DNA from: Stenotrophomonas beteli
Lineage (GTDB): Bacteria > Pseudomonadota > Gammaproteobacteria > Xanthomonadales > Xanthomonadaceae
Length of the DNA stretch: 64,000 nucleotides
NCBI RefSeq assembly: GCF_001431665.1
Contig: NZ_LLXV01000048.1
Span: 1-64,000 of the forward strand
Direction of reading: 5' to 3'
The notes below the pieces were generated by a model. The model saw nothing but the letters and a program-made list of their open reading frames with translations. It ran no database searches and was not told the DNA's origin. Positions 44,357-55,212 of the stretch are shown here, in pieces (the first letter of the stretch is position 1; each line of letters begins with the position of its first letter). Both the position numbers and the translations under genes were made by a program.

Positions 44357-44785
44357 ATGAGCACTTTCACTGCCAAGAACGAGACCGTCCAGCGCGACTG
44401 GTACCTCGTCGACGCCGAGGGCAAGACCCTGGGCCGTCTCGCCACCGAGCTGGCCCGCCGTCTGCGCGGCAAGCACAAGCCGGTCTACACCCCGCACGTT
44501 GATACCGGCGACTACCTGGTCGTCATCAATGCAGAAAAGATTGCCGTCACCGGCAAGAAGCTGCAGGACAAGATGTATCACCGTTTCACCGGCTACATCG
44601 GCAACCTGAAGACCGAGTCCCTGGCCCAGGCGCTGGAGCGCCACCCGGAGCGCGTGATCGAGATCGCCGTGAAGGGCATGCTGCCGAAGGGCCCGCTGGG
44701 TCGCCAGATGTACCGCAAGCTCAAGGTCTACGCCGGCACTGAGCATCCGCACGCCGCACAGCAGCCGCAGGTTCTGGATATCTAA
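44357..44785 (+). CDS. rplM: Ribosomal protein L13
   Basis: Large-subunit protein of 142 residues, full length. [20 protein letters not shown], the [20 protein letters not shown] stretch and [20 protein letters not shown] are diagnostic. It is the first gene of the conserved L13-S9 pair, two bases before rpsI. Confidence 0.98.
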   Translation: MSTFTAKNETVQRDWYLVDAEGKTLGRLATELARRLRGKHKPVYTPHVDTGDYLVVINAEKIAVTGKKLQDKMYHRFTGYIGNLKTESLAQALERHPERVIEIAVKGMLPKGPLGRQMYRKLKVYAGTEHPHAAQQPQVLDI

Positions 44786-44787
44786 TC

Positions 44788-45180
44788 ATGGCTATCACTC
44801 AAAACTACGGCACTGGCCGCCGCAAGTCCTCCACCGCTCGCGTGTTCCTGCGCAAGGGTTCGGGCAACATCACCGTCAATGGCCGTCCGCTGGACGAGTT
44901 CTTCGGTCGTGAGACCGCGCGCATGATCGTGCGCCAGCCGCTCGAGCTGACCAAGAACACCGAAAGCTTCGACATCCTGGTCACCGCCGCTGGCGGCGGC
45001 ACCACCGGCCAGGCCGGTGCGATCCGTCTGGGCATTGCCCGTGCACTGGTCGAGTACGACGAAACCCTGAAGTCCGAGCTGCGCAAGGCTGGCTTCATGA
45101 CCCGTGACGCCCGTGAAGTCGAGCGTAAGAAGGTCGGTCTGCACAAGGCCCGTCGCGCCACCCAGTTCTCCAAGCGCTGA
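44788..45180 (+). CDS. rpsI: Ribosomal protein S9
   Basis: Small-subunit protein of 130 residues. [20 protein letters not shown] at the start and the basic tail ending [11 protein letters not shown], which reaches the P-site tRNA, are diagnostic. It lies two bases after rplM; a strong terminator follows 50 bases downstream. Confidence 0.98.
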   Translation: MAITQNYGTGRRKSSTARVFLRKGSGNITVNGRPLDEFFGRETARMIVRQPLELTKNTESFDILVTAAGGGTTGQAGAIRLGIARALVEYDETLKSELRKAGFMTRDAREVERKKVGLHKARRATQFSKR

Positions 45181-45229
45181 TCCATCGCGCCTGGTTGGGC
45201 TCCTTCGGGAGCCCGCTGGCTGGAAACGC

Positions 45230-45258
45230 AAAAGCCCGGCTTCGGCCGGGCTTTTGTC
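45230..45258 (+). terminator. Rho-independent terminator of rplM-rpsI
   Basis: AAAAGCCCGGC/GCCGGGCTTTT stem with UUCG-type loop, then TTTTGTCGTTTC. Confidence 0.92.
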
Positions 45259-45280
45259 GTTTCGGGAGGATGCATTTCCT

Positions 45281-45306
45281 GGTTGCCGGCCGGCGGCCGG
45301 CACTAC
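45281..45306 (-). repeat. SMAG/REP palindrome (GTAG type)
   Basis: GTTGCCGGCC/GGCCGGCAC ending in CTAC (GTAG on the minus strand). Confidence 0.8.
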
Positions 45307-45333
45307 ACATGGTTTCGCATCTCGGAAGGGGGT

Positions 45334-45384
45334 GGGGTCGGAAGGGGGGTCAGAGCCTTTTCCTCTGGAAAAGGATCCGACCCC
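45334..45384. repeat. Nested hairpin GGGGTCGGA/TCCGACCCC
   Basis: Nine-bp outer arms enclose a perfect CCTTTTCC/GGAAAAGG stem. It looks like a separate dispersed repeat, unrelated to the GTAG family, of a type often met in xanthomonad intergenic DNA. Confidence 0.65.
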
Positions 45385-45465
45385 GGGCCTCTCTCTGGAG
45401 CAGAGCCCCCTTGTTGTTCAAGGGGGTGCGCCGACAGGCGCGGGGATAAGGTGGAATGCGCGACC

Positions 45466-45517
45466 AAATTAAAAGCAAAAGGCCAGATCGAAAGATCTGG
45501 CCTTTTGCTTTTAATTT
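45466..45517 (-). terminator. 24-bp perfect palindrome ending tRNA-Gln transcription
   Basis: Perfect 24-bp arms (45466-45489 and 45494-45517) closed by a GAAA/TTTC loop, starting at the last base of the tRNA CCA end. On the minus strand it is GATCTGGCC then TTTTGCTTTTAATTT, a strong terminator; it works equally well on the plus strand. Confidence 0.9.
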
Positions 45518-45591
45518 GGCTGCCCCGGATGGATTCGAACCACCGAATGCCTGAGTCAGAGTCAGGTGCCTTACCGCTTGGCGACGGGGCA
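45517..45591 (-). tRNA. tRNA-Gln (CTG anticodon)
   Basis: A 75-nt cloverleaf with TGCCCCG/CGGGGCA acceptor stem, encoded CCA, and GGTTCGAATCC T-arm. The anticodon stem is CCTGA/TCAGG with loop CTCTGAC, giving anticodon CTG, which reads CAG. It lies 55 nt after tRNA-Met on the same strand. Confidence 0.96.
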
Positions 45592-45617
45592 AAACGTGCA
45601 ACTATTTTCTCACTTTT

Positions 45618-45648
45618 CACATTGAAAAACAACTTCATTTTCAATGTG
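45618..45648 (-). terminator. Inverted repeat just after tRNA-Met
   Basis: CACATTGAAAA/TTTTCAATGTG arms overlap the tRNA-Met CCA end. It may help 3' processing or partial termination between the two tRNAs. Confidence 0.5.
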
Positions 45649-45723
45649 GTGGCTATGGGTGGACTCGAACCACCGACCCCAGCATTATGAGTGCTGTGCT
45701 CTAACCGGCTGAGCTACATAGCC
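45647..45723 (-). tRNA. tRNA-Met (CAT anticodon, elongator)
   Basis: A 77-nt cloverleaf with GGCTATG/CATAGCC acceptor stem and encoded CCA. The anticodon stem is CAGCA/TGCTG with loop CTCATAA, anticodon CAT. The fully paired acceptor end and similarity to E. coli metT indicate the elongator form; a lysidine-modified Ile tRNA is less likely. Confidence 0.94.
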
Positions 45724-45782
45724 TTGGTGAGCCCGCTATTCTGCGGATGTGTGGCGGTCATGTCAACACCTTTGTGCCGAGC

Positions 45783-45811
45783 TTGTGGGCCGGGAGAGGG
45801 CATGGGATAGT
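45783..45811 (+). promoter_or_regulatory. Candidate promoter of rppH
   Basis: TTGTGG and GATAGT with a 17-bp spacer, 33 bp before the rppH start. Confidence 0.35.
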
Positions 45812-45843
45812 CCCGGACAGTAGATTTTTTAGGAGTCCGCATC

Positions 45844-46467
45844 GTGATCGATCCGGACGGCTATCGACCGAACGTCGGCATTGTGCTGATGCGGCAGGAC
45901 GGCCAGGTGTTCTGGGCACGACGCGTGCGCCGGGACGGCTGGCAGTTCCCGCAGGGCGGCATGAATACCGACGAGACGCCTGTCGAGGCCATGTATCGTG
46001 AACTGCAGGAAGAGACCGGCCTGCTGCCTGAGCATGTGGAAGTGCTTGGGGCAACGCCCGGCTGGCTGCGCTACAAGCTGCCGGCACGGGCCATCCGCCG
46101 CAACGAGCGGCAGGTCTGCATCGGCCAGAAGCAGGTCTGGTTCCTGCTGCGGCTGACCGGCGACGAATCCCATGTGAAGCTGGACCACACCGACTCGCCC
46201 GAGTTCGATCACTGGCGCTGGGTCGATTTCTGGTACCCGGTGGAGCATGTGGTGATGTTCAAGCGCGGCGTCTACGCTCGCGCATTGCGACACCTGGCGC
46301 CACTGGCTCGCGGGGTCGCAGGCCAGGAGGGGGTCACCGCCATGCCCAAGAGCGCCGCCGAGGCCTGGATGCCGGGGCACAACGCCGGTCACGACCGCCC
46401 CCGCAAGCGCCCCCGTACCCGCGGCTACTGGCCCAGGAAGGCCCAGGGCGACGGCCCGGCGAGCTGA
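45844..46467 (+). CDS. rppH: RNA pyrophosphohydrolase
   Basis: A 207-residue Nudix enzyme that removes pyrophosphate from mRNA 5' ends, starting decay. The Nudix box is [20 protein letters not shown] followed by [23 protein letters not shown] and WQFPQGG are the RppH signatures, and [20 protein letters not shown] follows. The C-terminal 40 residues are basic ([15 protein letters not shown]), longer than in E. coli. AGGAG lies eight bases before GTG 45844. Confidence 0.95.
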   Translation: MIDPDGYRPNVGIVLMRQDGQVFWARRVRRDGWQFPQGGMNTDETPVEAMYRELQEETGLLPEHVEVLGATPGWLRYKLPARAIRRNERQVCIGQKQVWFLLRLTGDESHVKLDHTDSPEFDHWRWVDFWYPVEHVVMFKRGVYARALRHLAPLARGVAGQEGVTAMPKSAAEAWMPGHNAGHDRPRKRPRTRGYWPRKAQGDGPAS

Positions 46468-46482
46468 TCGGCTGAACGGTAT

Positions 46483-46520
46483 CGAGAATGGTTCATGTCC
46501 TTGATTGACAACCATTCTCG
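46483..46520. promoter_or_regulatory. Inverted repeat before bfd (possible iron-response site)
   Basis: Perfect 11-bp arms CGAGAATGGTT (46483-46493) and AACCATTCTCG (46510-46520). The GAGAAT and ATTCTC halves resemble Fur half-sites (GATAAT/ATTATC). It lies 56 bp before the bfd start. The 16-bp spacer is unlike a standard 19-bp Fur box, so either two Fur sites or another regulator is possible. Confidence 0.45.
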
Positions 46521-46575
46521 TTTCCATTGGAATAGGCAACAGGTCGCTTCTGGCCTGTCAGCCCGGTTCCTGCCT

Positions 46576-46782
46576 GTGTACGTCTGCATCTGCAACGGAG
46601 TCACCGACCACCAGATCCGTGAAGCCGCCTCACAGGGCGTCACCTCGGTGGGCGAGCTGACCATGCGTACCGGCTGCGGCGCTACCTGCGGATCCTGCCT
46701 GGACATGGCCGGTGATCTGCTGGCCAAGGCACTGGCCACCCACGACCTGCCGCTGCCGGTGCTGGGCCTGCAGGCGGCCTGA
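46576..46782 (+). CDS. bfd: Bacterioferritin-associated ferredoxin
   Basis: A 68-residue [2Fe-2S] protein that passes electrons to bacterioferritin to release iron. [20 protein letters not shown] at the N terminus and [12 protein letters not shown] carry the four Cys ligands (CxC and CxxC). GTG 46576 is chosen because it gives the usual size; an in-frame ATG at 46495 would run through the inverted repeat. The bfr gene is 143 bp downstream. Confidence 0.88.
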   Translation: MYVCICNGVTDHQIREAASQGVTSVGELTMRTGCGATCGSCLDMAGDLLAKALATHDLPLPVLGLQAA

Positions 46783-46925
46783 TCCGCACTTCGCGCGGCG
46801 CTGACGCCACGCCCCCCATCCGGTTCACCACTGGCCGCACTGGCCAATGCGCACGATTCGCGTTCCTTCACGCCTGCGTGCAAGGGGGTAAAGTGCCCGC
46901 GTTTTCAGCGCGCAGGAGCACCGCC

Positions 46926-47396
46926 ATGAAAGGCGACACCAAGGTCATCGAATTCCTCAACAAGGTCCTCTACAACGAGCTGACCGCGATCAACCAGTAC
47001 TTCCTGCACGCCAAGATGCTGAAGAACTGGGGCATCAAGGAACTGGCCGAGCACGAGTACAAGGAATCGATCGACGAGATGAAGCATGCCGACATGCTCG
47101 CCGACCGCATCCTGTTCCTCGAAGGCCTGCCGAACTTCCAGGCGCTGGGCAAGCTGCGCATCGGCGAGAACCCGACCGAGATCCTGCAGTGCGACCTGTC
47201 GCTGGAACGCGACGGTGTGGTCACGCTGCGCGAGGCCGTGGCGCATGCCGATTCGGTGGGCGACTACGTCAGCCGCCAGCTGTTCGTGAAGATCCTCGAT
47301 TCGGAAGAGGAGCACATCGACTGGCTGGAAACCCAGCTTGACCTGATCGAGCGCATCGGCGAACCGAAGTACCTGCTGAGCAAGCTGGAAGAGTGA
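46926..47396 (+). CDS. bfr: Bacterioferritin
   Basis: A 156-residue iron-storage subunit forming a 24-mer shell. Ferroxidase ligands Glu18, Glu51, His54 and the later Glu94, Glu127 and His130 fit the positions, and the heme-binding Met52 ([13 protein letters not shown]) is present. [20 protein letters not shown] is the usual N terminus. It follows bfd; both probably respond to iron. Confidence 0.96.
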   Translation: MKGDTKVIEFLNKVLYNELTAINQYFLHAKMLKNWGIKELAEHEYKESIDEMKHADMLADRILFLEGLPNFQALGKLRIGENPTEILQCDLSLERDGVVTLREAVAHADSVGDYVSRQLFVKILDSEEEHIDWLETQLDLIERIGEPKYLLSKLEE

Positions 47397-47406
47397 TTGC
47401 AATCTG

Positions 47407-47431
47407 CCGGTAGCGTCGAACGAGCTCGATG

Positions 47432-47438
<7 letters not shown>
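47407..47438. repeat. GTAG...CTAC palindrome at the histidine kinase stop
   Basis: CCGGTAGC/GCTACCGG arms enclose a GTCGAACGAGCTCGAT centre. The CTAC (47432-47435) holds the TAG stop of the minus-strand kinase. Confidence 0.7.
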
Positions 47439-49651
<2,213 letters not shown>

Positions 49652-49652
49652 C

Positions 49653-51530
49653 TCAGAGCACCGCGTTGTGGAAGTCGAAGTTCAGGTCGCTGCCGGCCGA
49701 CTGCACCATGTTGCCCTGGATGTAGTCGACACCGCCGACCCACATCGCCGCAGCGGCCTGCGGATCTTCGATCTGCTGGCCGATGATCTGCAACCCGGCG
49801 GCATGTGCCTGTTCGATCGCCCGGCGCAGCTCCTCGCGCGTGGCCGGGTTGGAATGGCTGCTGGAATAGCGCGCGGCCATGCGCACGAACGACAGCGGCA
49901 GCTGGGTCAGCAGCGCGTCGGCATCGGCGCCGGGCTCGAACTGGCTCAGGCAGAAGCGCACGCCGGCAGTGGCCATGCGCTGGCAGAACTGCTGCAACGG
50001 CACGGTGTGGATCAACGCATCGGGCAGGCGCACGTCGATCACCAGCGCACGGCCGGGCAGGTCGCGCTGCTGCAGCGATTCCAGCAGCCAGTCACCGAAG
50101 GCGTCGCGCTGCAGCGTGCGCAGCGATTGCGAAACGAACAGGTTCAGCGGCTGCGTGGCGTGCCGGTAGAGGTCCAGCAGGCCCAGCGCATGGTCCATCA
50201 CCTGCTGGTCGAGGTCGGCGATGCGGCCGGCCGCTTCGGCCGCCGGGATCACCTGGCCGGCGGCCAGCACCGTGCCATCGGCCTGGCGCAGGCGCAGCAG
50301 CAGCTGGTATTGCGCGGTATTGCCGCCGGCAACGGCGACGATCGGCTGGTAGGCCAGTTCCAGCTGGCCTTCCAGCAGGGCCAGGTGCTCCTGTTCGGTC
50401 ACGGCCTGGCGATGCACGTGGCCGGCCACGCCTGCACTGAGCAGGCGCGCCTGCAGGGTGGTTCTTTCCACGGCTTCCAGCGCGCTGCTGGCGTCGTCGA
50501 AGCCGGGCGACAACGGCGCATAGCCAACCACGCCGCGCAGGTGCACGGACTCGTCATCGCGGATCACGAAGGCGCGTGCAGAGAGCTGCTCGCGCAGGGT
50601 CGCGGCGATGCCTTCCAGCGAGTCTTCGCCGGCATTGCGGGCCAGCAGCAGGAAGCTGTTGTCGTTCAGGCGGGCCAGCAGATGGGGGTCACCGGCCTCG
50701 GCCAGACGTTGCCCGGCCTGCACCATCAGCCGCTCGAAGGCGGCATAGCCGTAGCGCTCGCGCAGCCCCAGTGCGCTGGCCACCTCGATGAAGAACACAC
50801 CGCCATGGTCGCGGTGGGCGAGCGCGGCATTGAGTTGCTGCAACACGTGGTGGCGGGTCGGCAGGCCGGTTTCCGGGTTGCTGGTGGCCGGCGCACCGCC
50901 CGCACCGGGCAGCGTGGCGGCCTGGGCCCGCGCGCGGCGGATGCGGTTGGCCACGGCCGCGATCAGGTGACGGGGCCTGATCGGCTTGCTCAGATAGTCG
51001 TCGGCACCACTGTCGAGCACTTCGAACTGGCGCTCCGGGTCCGGGTCGCCGCTGAGGAACACGATCGGCAGCAGCTGCAGGCCGGGCTGCTGGCGGATCA
51101 GCGCGGTCAGTCGCATGCCATCCAGCCCTGGCAGGTGCAGGTCCATCAGGATCAGGTCGGGATGGTGTTCCTTGATGGCCTGCAGCGCGCCGTCGGCATC
51201 GCTGTGCACGATCGCCTGCATGCCGGCGCCGTGCAGCACGCTCTGCGCGAACAGGGCCTGGGCACGGTCGTCCTCGACGATCAGTACGCGATAGGGCGAG
51301 TCCGCAGGCGGTGGGGCCGGGTCAGAGTTGCCGGCGTCGGCCAGCACGGCCGCACCCGGCAGCGCCGGTGGCGCAACGGAGGGCGGTGCTGTTGCCGCCG
51401 GACCGGCCGGAGGCGGCGGTGTTGCCATCACCGAGGCCGTCACCTCGTGTGCCCAGCGCTGCCAGTGGTCGGCCGGCGGGGTTTCAGCGCGTCCCGGGCG
51501 GGCGCCCGCGGGGGATTCGTTTGCGGCCAT
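49653..51530 (-). CDS. Response regulator with degenerate GGDEF and EAL domains
   Basis: A 625-residue protein: a Pro/Ala-rich N-terminal 75, a receiver domain (about 80-198; phosphoacceptor Asp130 in LILMDLHLPGLDG), a GGDEF-like domain whose motif reads LNDNSF (288-293), and an EAL-like domain with YQLLLR in place of ExLxR and SQFEPG in place of DDFG. Neither domain should be catalytic, so it is probably a c-di-GMP-sensing or protein-binding output. It is directly before the hybrid kinase gene, which is its likely partner. AGGAG lies upstream of ATG 51530. Confidence 0.88.
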   Translation of the reverse strand: MAANESPAGARPGRAETPPADHWQRWAHEVTASVMATPPPPAGPAATAPPSVAPPALPGAAVLADAGNSDPAPPPADSPYRVLIVEDDRAQALFAQSVLHGAGMQAIVHSDADGALQAIKEHHPDLILMDLHLPGLDGMRLTALIRQQPGLQLLPIVFLSGDPDPERQFEVLDSGADDYLSKPIRPRHLIAAVANRIRRARAQAATLPGAGGAPATSNPETGLPTRHHVLQQLNAALAHRDHGGVFFIEVASALGLRERYGYAAFERLMVQAGQRLAEAGDPHLLARLNDNSFLLLARNAGEDSLEGIAATLREQLSARAFVIRDDESVHLRGVVGYAPLSPGFDDASSALEAVERTTLQARLLSAGVAGHVHRQAVTEQEHLALLEGQLELAYQPIVAVAGGNTAQYQLLLRLRQADGTVLAAGQVIPAAEAAGRIADLDQQVMDHALGLLDLYRHATQPLNLFVSQSLRTLQRDAFGDWLLESLQQRDLPGRALVIDVRLPDALIHTVPLQQFCQRMATAGVRFCLSQFEPGADADALLTQLPLSFVRMAARYSSSHSNPATREELRRAIEQAHAAGLQIIGQQIEDPQAAAAMWVGGVDYIQGNMVQSAGSDLNFDFHNAVL

Positions 51531-51574
51531 CGGTGCTCCTGGTGTTCGCGTCCATTATGCGACAAGCCCGGTAA

Positions 51575-52192
51575 TCAACCGCTGCCGGATTGCCGCGTTA
51601 CCGACGCCGAGCCCCCGCGTGCCAGCCAGCGCACGCCCTTCCACAGGGCGCGCCAGACCAGCCAGACCGCCAGGGCACCGGCCAGGCTGCAGGCCAGCAC
51701 CACCACCAGCGCGATCCACGGGTGCGCCAGCGCCAACGCCAGGCCTCCGATCACTACGGTGTCCTCGGCGGCGGAGGCCACCCAGTTGCTGGCCGGTTCC
51801 GGCGAGGTGTTGAGCAGGGCGCGGGTGCCCGCTTTCAGGCCATGGCTGGCCAGCGCCACGCCGGCGCCGGCAGCGAGCGCGCCCGTTCCCAGCTGGCCAT
51901 CCGGCGACAGCGTGGCGGCGGCGAGGAAGGCGCCGGCGGGTACGCGTGCCAGGGTCTGCACCAGGTCCCAGGCCGAGTCCACGCCGGGGATCTTGTCGGC
52001 GAAGAATTCGGTGATGGCCAGCGCCGCCGATGTTCCCAGCACCCACCACGACTCGGTGGCCTGCAGGGCGGGGGGCAGGTCGACCCAGCCAAGCAGCCCG
52101 GCCAGGCCGACACCGAACACGGTGAGGTAGACGCGGATGCCGGCCAGCCAGGCCAGCAGGATGCCGATCACGAACAGGTGGGCTTCGGTCAT
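51575..52192 (-). CDS. DUF4126 family membrane protein
   Basis: A 205-residue inner-membrane protein of DUF4126. The N-terminal LAGIRVYLTVFGVGLAGLLG, ITEFFADKIPGVDSAWDLVQ and the AAATLSPDG region are family markers. It has about five or six hydrophobic segments and a basic C-terminal tail. Function is unknown. ATG 52192 is chosen because it starts just before the conserved helix. Confidence 0.82.
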   Translation of the reverse strand: MTEAHLFVIGILLAWLAGIRVYLTVFGVGLAGLLGWVDLPPALQATESWWVLGTSAALAITEFFADKIPGVDSAWDLVQTLARVPAGAFLAAATLSPDGQLGTGALAAGAGVALASHGLKAGTRALLNTSPEPASNWVASAAEDTVVIGGLALALAHPWIALVVVLACSLAGALAVWLVWRALWKGVRWLARGGSASVTRQSGSG

Positions 52193-52371
52193 GGCGGTGC
52201 TCCGGCGACGGAACTGTGCAGGGGGCCACACTATCGACGATGGCGTGCCTGAACGCCACAGACCGTGGCCGGCCACTGCGCAGGAAACCCACCCGTCCTG
52301 TCATACACTAGCCCGTCGTTTGCCACAGGGGCCGTACCGGTGTCGCCCGCGCGATACCCCGGAAACCACCC

Positions 52372-53115
52372 ATGACCAACCGTCCTCCCATGCGCGTGCA
52401 GGTCCGCCTGCCCGGCGCGCCGCAACCGCCGGCCGACCGTCGCCGCCTGCTGGTGATCGGCGGCATCTGGCTGCTCAGCCTGGTGCTGGCGGTGCTGGGT
52501 GGCTGCTGGATGGCCACCCCGCGCGATGCCCAGGGCCAGCGCCTGCAGGCTGCCGAGAAGCGCGCCGAGACGCTGCAGGCGCAGCTGACCGAACTGCGCC
52601 AGAAGCAGGCCACGCTGGAAGCCTCCGACCGCATCAGCCGCGCCGCCAACACCGAGGTGCAATCCTCGCTGGCCGAGCGCGACGAGGAGATCGCCGGCCT
52701 GCGTGCCGACGTGGCCTTCTACGAGCGCCTGGTCGGCTCGACCAGCCAGCGCAAGGGCCTGAACACCCATTCGATCGAGTTCAGCCCGGAGGCTGCCGGC
52801 ACCTGGCAGTACACCGCCGTGCTGACCCAGAACCTCAACCGCGGCGCCATCAGCCAGGGGCAGATGCGTTTCACCGTGGAAGGCGTCAAGAACGGCAAGC
52901 TGGCCACGATCAGCTGGGATGATCTGCACCAGCGCAGCAAGGTACCGGGACAGGAATACTCGTTCCGGTACTTCCAGCAGCTCACCGGCAGCGTGATGCT
53001 GCCGGCTGACTTCACCCCGCAACGCGTGCGGGTGACATTGGGGAGTGGTACGGGGGGTACCACCCAGGTATTCGACTGGAAACAGGCCGGTGCGCCGGCC
53101 AGCAAAGGGGAGTAG
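52372..53115 (+). CDS. DUF6776-type membrane-anchored coiled-coil protein
   Basis: A 247-residue protein with a cytoplasmic Pro/Arg-rich N terminus, one membrane helix (about 27-47: LLVIGGIWLLSLVLAVLGG), a coiled coil (55-110) rich in Glu, Gln and Arg, and a C-terminal beta domain (from about 120: GLNTHSIEFSPEAAGTWQYT). It resembles the DUF6776 family found near bactofilin genes in xanthomonads. It is four bases before the bactofilin gene, so they form one operon; a shared role in cell-envelope shape is plausible. Confidence 0.75.
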   Translation: MTNRPPMRVQVRLPGAPQPPADRRRLLVIGGIWLLSLVLAVLGGCWMATPRDAQGQRLQAAEKRAETLQAQLTELRQKQATLEASDRISRAANTEVQSSLAERDEEIAGLRADVAFYERLVGSTSQRKGLNTHSIEFSPEAAGTWQYTAVLTQNLNRGAISQGQMRFTVEGVKNGKLATISWDDLHQRSKVPGQEYSFRYFQQLTGSVMLPADFTPQRVRVTLGSGTGGTTQVFDWKQAGAPASKGE

Positions 53116-53119
53116 GTAG

Positions 53120-53584
53120 ATGTTCGGAAGCAGCAAATCCAACCGTGAAGGCCAGCTGGTGGTCGATGCCCTGATCGGCAACCAGGTGGTGATCCGCGGC
53201 GATGTGGAATTCAGTGGGGGCCTGTATGTGGAAGGCCGCATCCATGGCAAGGTGATCGCCGCCGAGGGCGCCAGTGGCGCGACCCTGACGGTGGCCGAGC
53301 ATGGCGTGATCGAGGGCGAGATCCGGGCCCAGGTGGTGGTCATCAGCGGTCGCCTGGACGGCGATGTACACGCCACCGAGAAGGTCGAGTTGACCCCGAG
53401 CGCACGGGTCAACGGCAACGTCCATTACCAGGTGGTGGAAATGAATGCGGGCGCCCAGCTGAACGGCCGCCTGATCCATGCCAGCGCCCCGATGGCAGCG
53501 CTGCCAGCCCCGGAAGGCGATGAGGCCAATGCCGGCAAGGGCGACACCGCCGCGCGCCGCAAGCTGGCCGAGGCGATGGCTTGA
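53120..53584 (+). CDS. Bactofilin (polymer-forming cytoskeletal protein)
   Basis: A 154-residue bactofilin. It forms a right-handed beta helix that polymerises under the membrane and positions envelope enzymes. The core repeat reads [38 protein letters not shown] and [21 protein letters not shown]- and C-terminal tails are short and flexible. GGGGAG lies before ATG 53120. The upstream coiled-coil protein is the likely membrane partner. Confidence 0.9.
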   Translation: MFGSSKSNREGQLVVDALIGNQVVIRGDVEFSGGLYVEGRIHGKVIAAEGASGATLTVAEHGVIEGEIRAQVVVISGRLDGDVHATEKVELTPSARVNGNVHYQVVEMNAGAQLNGRLIHASAPMAALPAPEGDEANAGKGDTAARRKLAEAMA

Positions 53585-53615
53585 AAGCCATCGCCGGCGC
53601 CCCCATGCTGACACC

Positions 53616-54008
53616 ATGAGCACGCTAGTCTCCCTGCCCGGCGCCACCCCGGCCGCCGCGCCCGATTACCAGTCGCTGGAGCGCCCGCTGAACTTCACCG
53701 AGTCGGCGGCCGCCAAGGTCAGATCCCTGATCCAGGAAGAGGGCAACCCCGACCTGGCCCTGCGCGTGTACATCGAAGGGGGCGGCTGTTCGGGCTTCCA
53801 GTACGGGTTCGAGTTCGACGAGAACCGGGCCGATGACGATCTGGCGGTGCAGACCAGCGGGGTGACCCTGCTGGTCGACCCGCTCAGCCTGCAGTACCTG
53901 ATGGGTGCCGAGGTGGACTACACCGAGAGCCTGACCGGTGCCCAGTTCGTGATCCGCAACCCGAACGCCAAGACCACCTGCGGCTGCGGCAGCAGCTTCA
54001 GCATGTAA
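53616..54008 (+). CDS. erpA: Iron-sulfur cluster insertion protein ErpA
   Basis: A 130-residue A-type carrier that delivers [4Fe-4S] clusters to target enzymes. The three Cys ligands are in [18 protein letters not shown] and [31 protein letters not shown] at the N terminus and [20 protein letters not shown] match ErpA. The first 25 residues are an extra Ala/Pro-rich stretch. ATG 53616 has a weak site. Confidence 0.95.
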   Translation: MSTLVSLPGATPAAAPDYQSLERPLNFTESAAAKVRSLIQEEGNPDLALRVYIEGGGCSGFQYGFEFDENRADDDLAVQTSGVTLLVDPLSLQYLMGAEVDYTESLTGAQFVIRNPNAKTTCGCGSSFSM

Positions 54009-54028
54009 GAGGCCTGTGGCCGGAATGT

Positions 54029-54082
54029 GCCAACCAGGGTTGGCACCTGCCAGAGCGAGTAGATCCACGCCATGCGTGGATG
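54029..54082. repeat. Palindromes after erpA
   Basis: A GTGCCAACC/GGTTGGCAC hairpin (54029-54048) and a GTAGATCCACGC/GCGTGGAT palindrome (54060-54082). Confidence 0.75.
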
Positions 54083-54161
54083 GTCCTTCCTGCATCCACA
54101 ACGACAGATTGCGCACAGCGCCGACCTTGCCACCCGCATCGATTGGCGGCACGCTTGCCGG

Positions 54162-55067
54162 ATGCCCAATACTCCTTCGCCGCTTTCAGGTTTCGCCTTC
54201 GTGGGCGAACCGCTGGAGCGCGCCGATGCCCTGCGCGAGGATGCCGATGCACTGGCGCGCCTGTGGCCGGGCGCGCGGATCCTCGTCCTCGATCATGACG
54301 GCAGCGCCTTTACCGGCGATGACGATCAGCCGCTGGCAGTGACCGGCGCCGACATTGGCGGTGGCCCCGGTGCTGCGATCTTCCTCGGCCTGCGCGGTGA
54401 GCAGGCGTGGTTCTCGGTTGAAGCCGCCAGCGTGACCATCACCGCGCCGCGCCGCCTCGACCTGCGCCAGGCCGCGCTGCTGTGGCCGATGGCCGATGCG
54501 ACCGCCTTCAGCTACGCCCGTGGCATGTCCTACTGGCACGCGCGCACCCGCTTCTGCGGCGTGTGCGGTGGCGCCGTGGCGTTTGCCCGCGGCGGCTTCG
54601 TCGGTCGGTGCGCGCAGTGTTCCACCGAGCACTACCCGCGTGTCGACCCCGCCGTGATCGTGGCGGTGGAGAACCAGGGCCGGCTGCTGCTCGGCCGCCA
54701 GTCGAACTGGGCGCCGCGGCGCTACTCGGTGCTGGCCGGCTTCGTCGAGCCGGGCGAGACCTTCGAGCAGACCGTGGTGCGCGAGGTCCACGAGGAGAGC
54801 AAAGTGCGGGTGACCGCCTGCCAGTACCTCGGCTCGCAGCCGTGGCCGTTCCCCGGCGCGCTGATGGTCGGCTTCCGGGCACAGGCGCAGGACGACCTGC
54901 CGACGGTGGATGGCGAGCTGGAAGATGCGCGCTGGTTCAGTGCCGAAGAGGTTGGTGCTGCGCTGGCACGCGATGTGGAGGACGATGGGCAGGGCATCCG
55001 CCTGTCACCGCCGATCTCGATTTCGCGTGGCCTGATCGAGCACTGGTACCGTCAGCAGAAGGCGTGA
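54162..55067 (+). CDS. nudC: NAD(+) diphosphatase / NAD-RNA decapping enzyme
   Basis: A 301-residue NudC. The zinc ribbon is CGVCGG and CAQCSTEHYPR, followed by VDPAVIVAVENQGRLLLGRQ. The Nudix box is GFVEPGETFEQTVVREVHEE, then SKV. The specificity motif SQPWPFPGALMVGF (SQPWPFPxS type) is present, with Ala replacing Ser. NudC removes the NAD cap from RNAs. ATG 54162 is chosen; a longer in-frame start lies in the repeat region. It is monocistronic. Confidence 0.94.
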   Translation: MPNTPSPLSGFAFVGEPLERADALREDADALARLWPGARILVLDHDGSAFTGDDDQPLAVTGADIGGGPGAAIFLGLRGEQAWFSVEAASVTITAPRRLDLRQAALLWPMADATAFSYARGMSYWHARTRFCGVCGGAVAFARGGFVGRCAQCSTEHYPRVDPAVIVAVENQGRLLLGRQSNWAPRRYSVLAGFVEPGETFEQTVVREVHEESKVRVTACQYLGSQPWPFPGALMVGFRAQAQDDLPTVDGELEDARWFSAEEVGAALARDVEDDGQGIRLSPPISISRGLIEHWYRQQKA

Positions 55068-55212
55068 CGGCAGGCGGCCAGCGGGCGCGCAATGGCCTGG
55101 TATTGCCGCCACCTGAACACGGCCCGGGTTACAGTGCAGGCCATCCGTGAAGCGGCGGCTGCGACAGGTAAGGTAGCGTCGCCACGCGTTCTGTTTTGTA
55201 GGGAGACCTGCC

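Larger units (their letters stand above)
45181..45516. other. Repeat- and terminator-rich gap between rpsI and tRNA-Gln
   Basis: It contains, in order, a UUCG-loop hairpin (45197-45214), the rpsI terminator (45230-45258), a GCCGGCC-type GTAG palindrome (45281-45306), a GGGGTCGGA/TCCGACCCC hairpin with inner CCTTTTCC/GGAAAAGG stem (45334-45384), a CCCCCTTG/CAAGGGGG hairpin (45406-45426) and the tRNA terminator palindrome. No gene was seen. Confidence 0.7.

Noticed and set aside
45647..45723. tRNA-Ile2 (lysidine-modified CAT) or initiator tRNA-fMet
   Set aside because: The acceptor stem is fully paired and the body resembles elongator tRNA-Met, so those alternatives are less likely.
46495..46575. 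N-terminal extension of bfd from the ATG at 46495
   Set aside because: It would run through the inverted repeat, and the conserved protein starts at the GTG at 46576.
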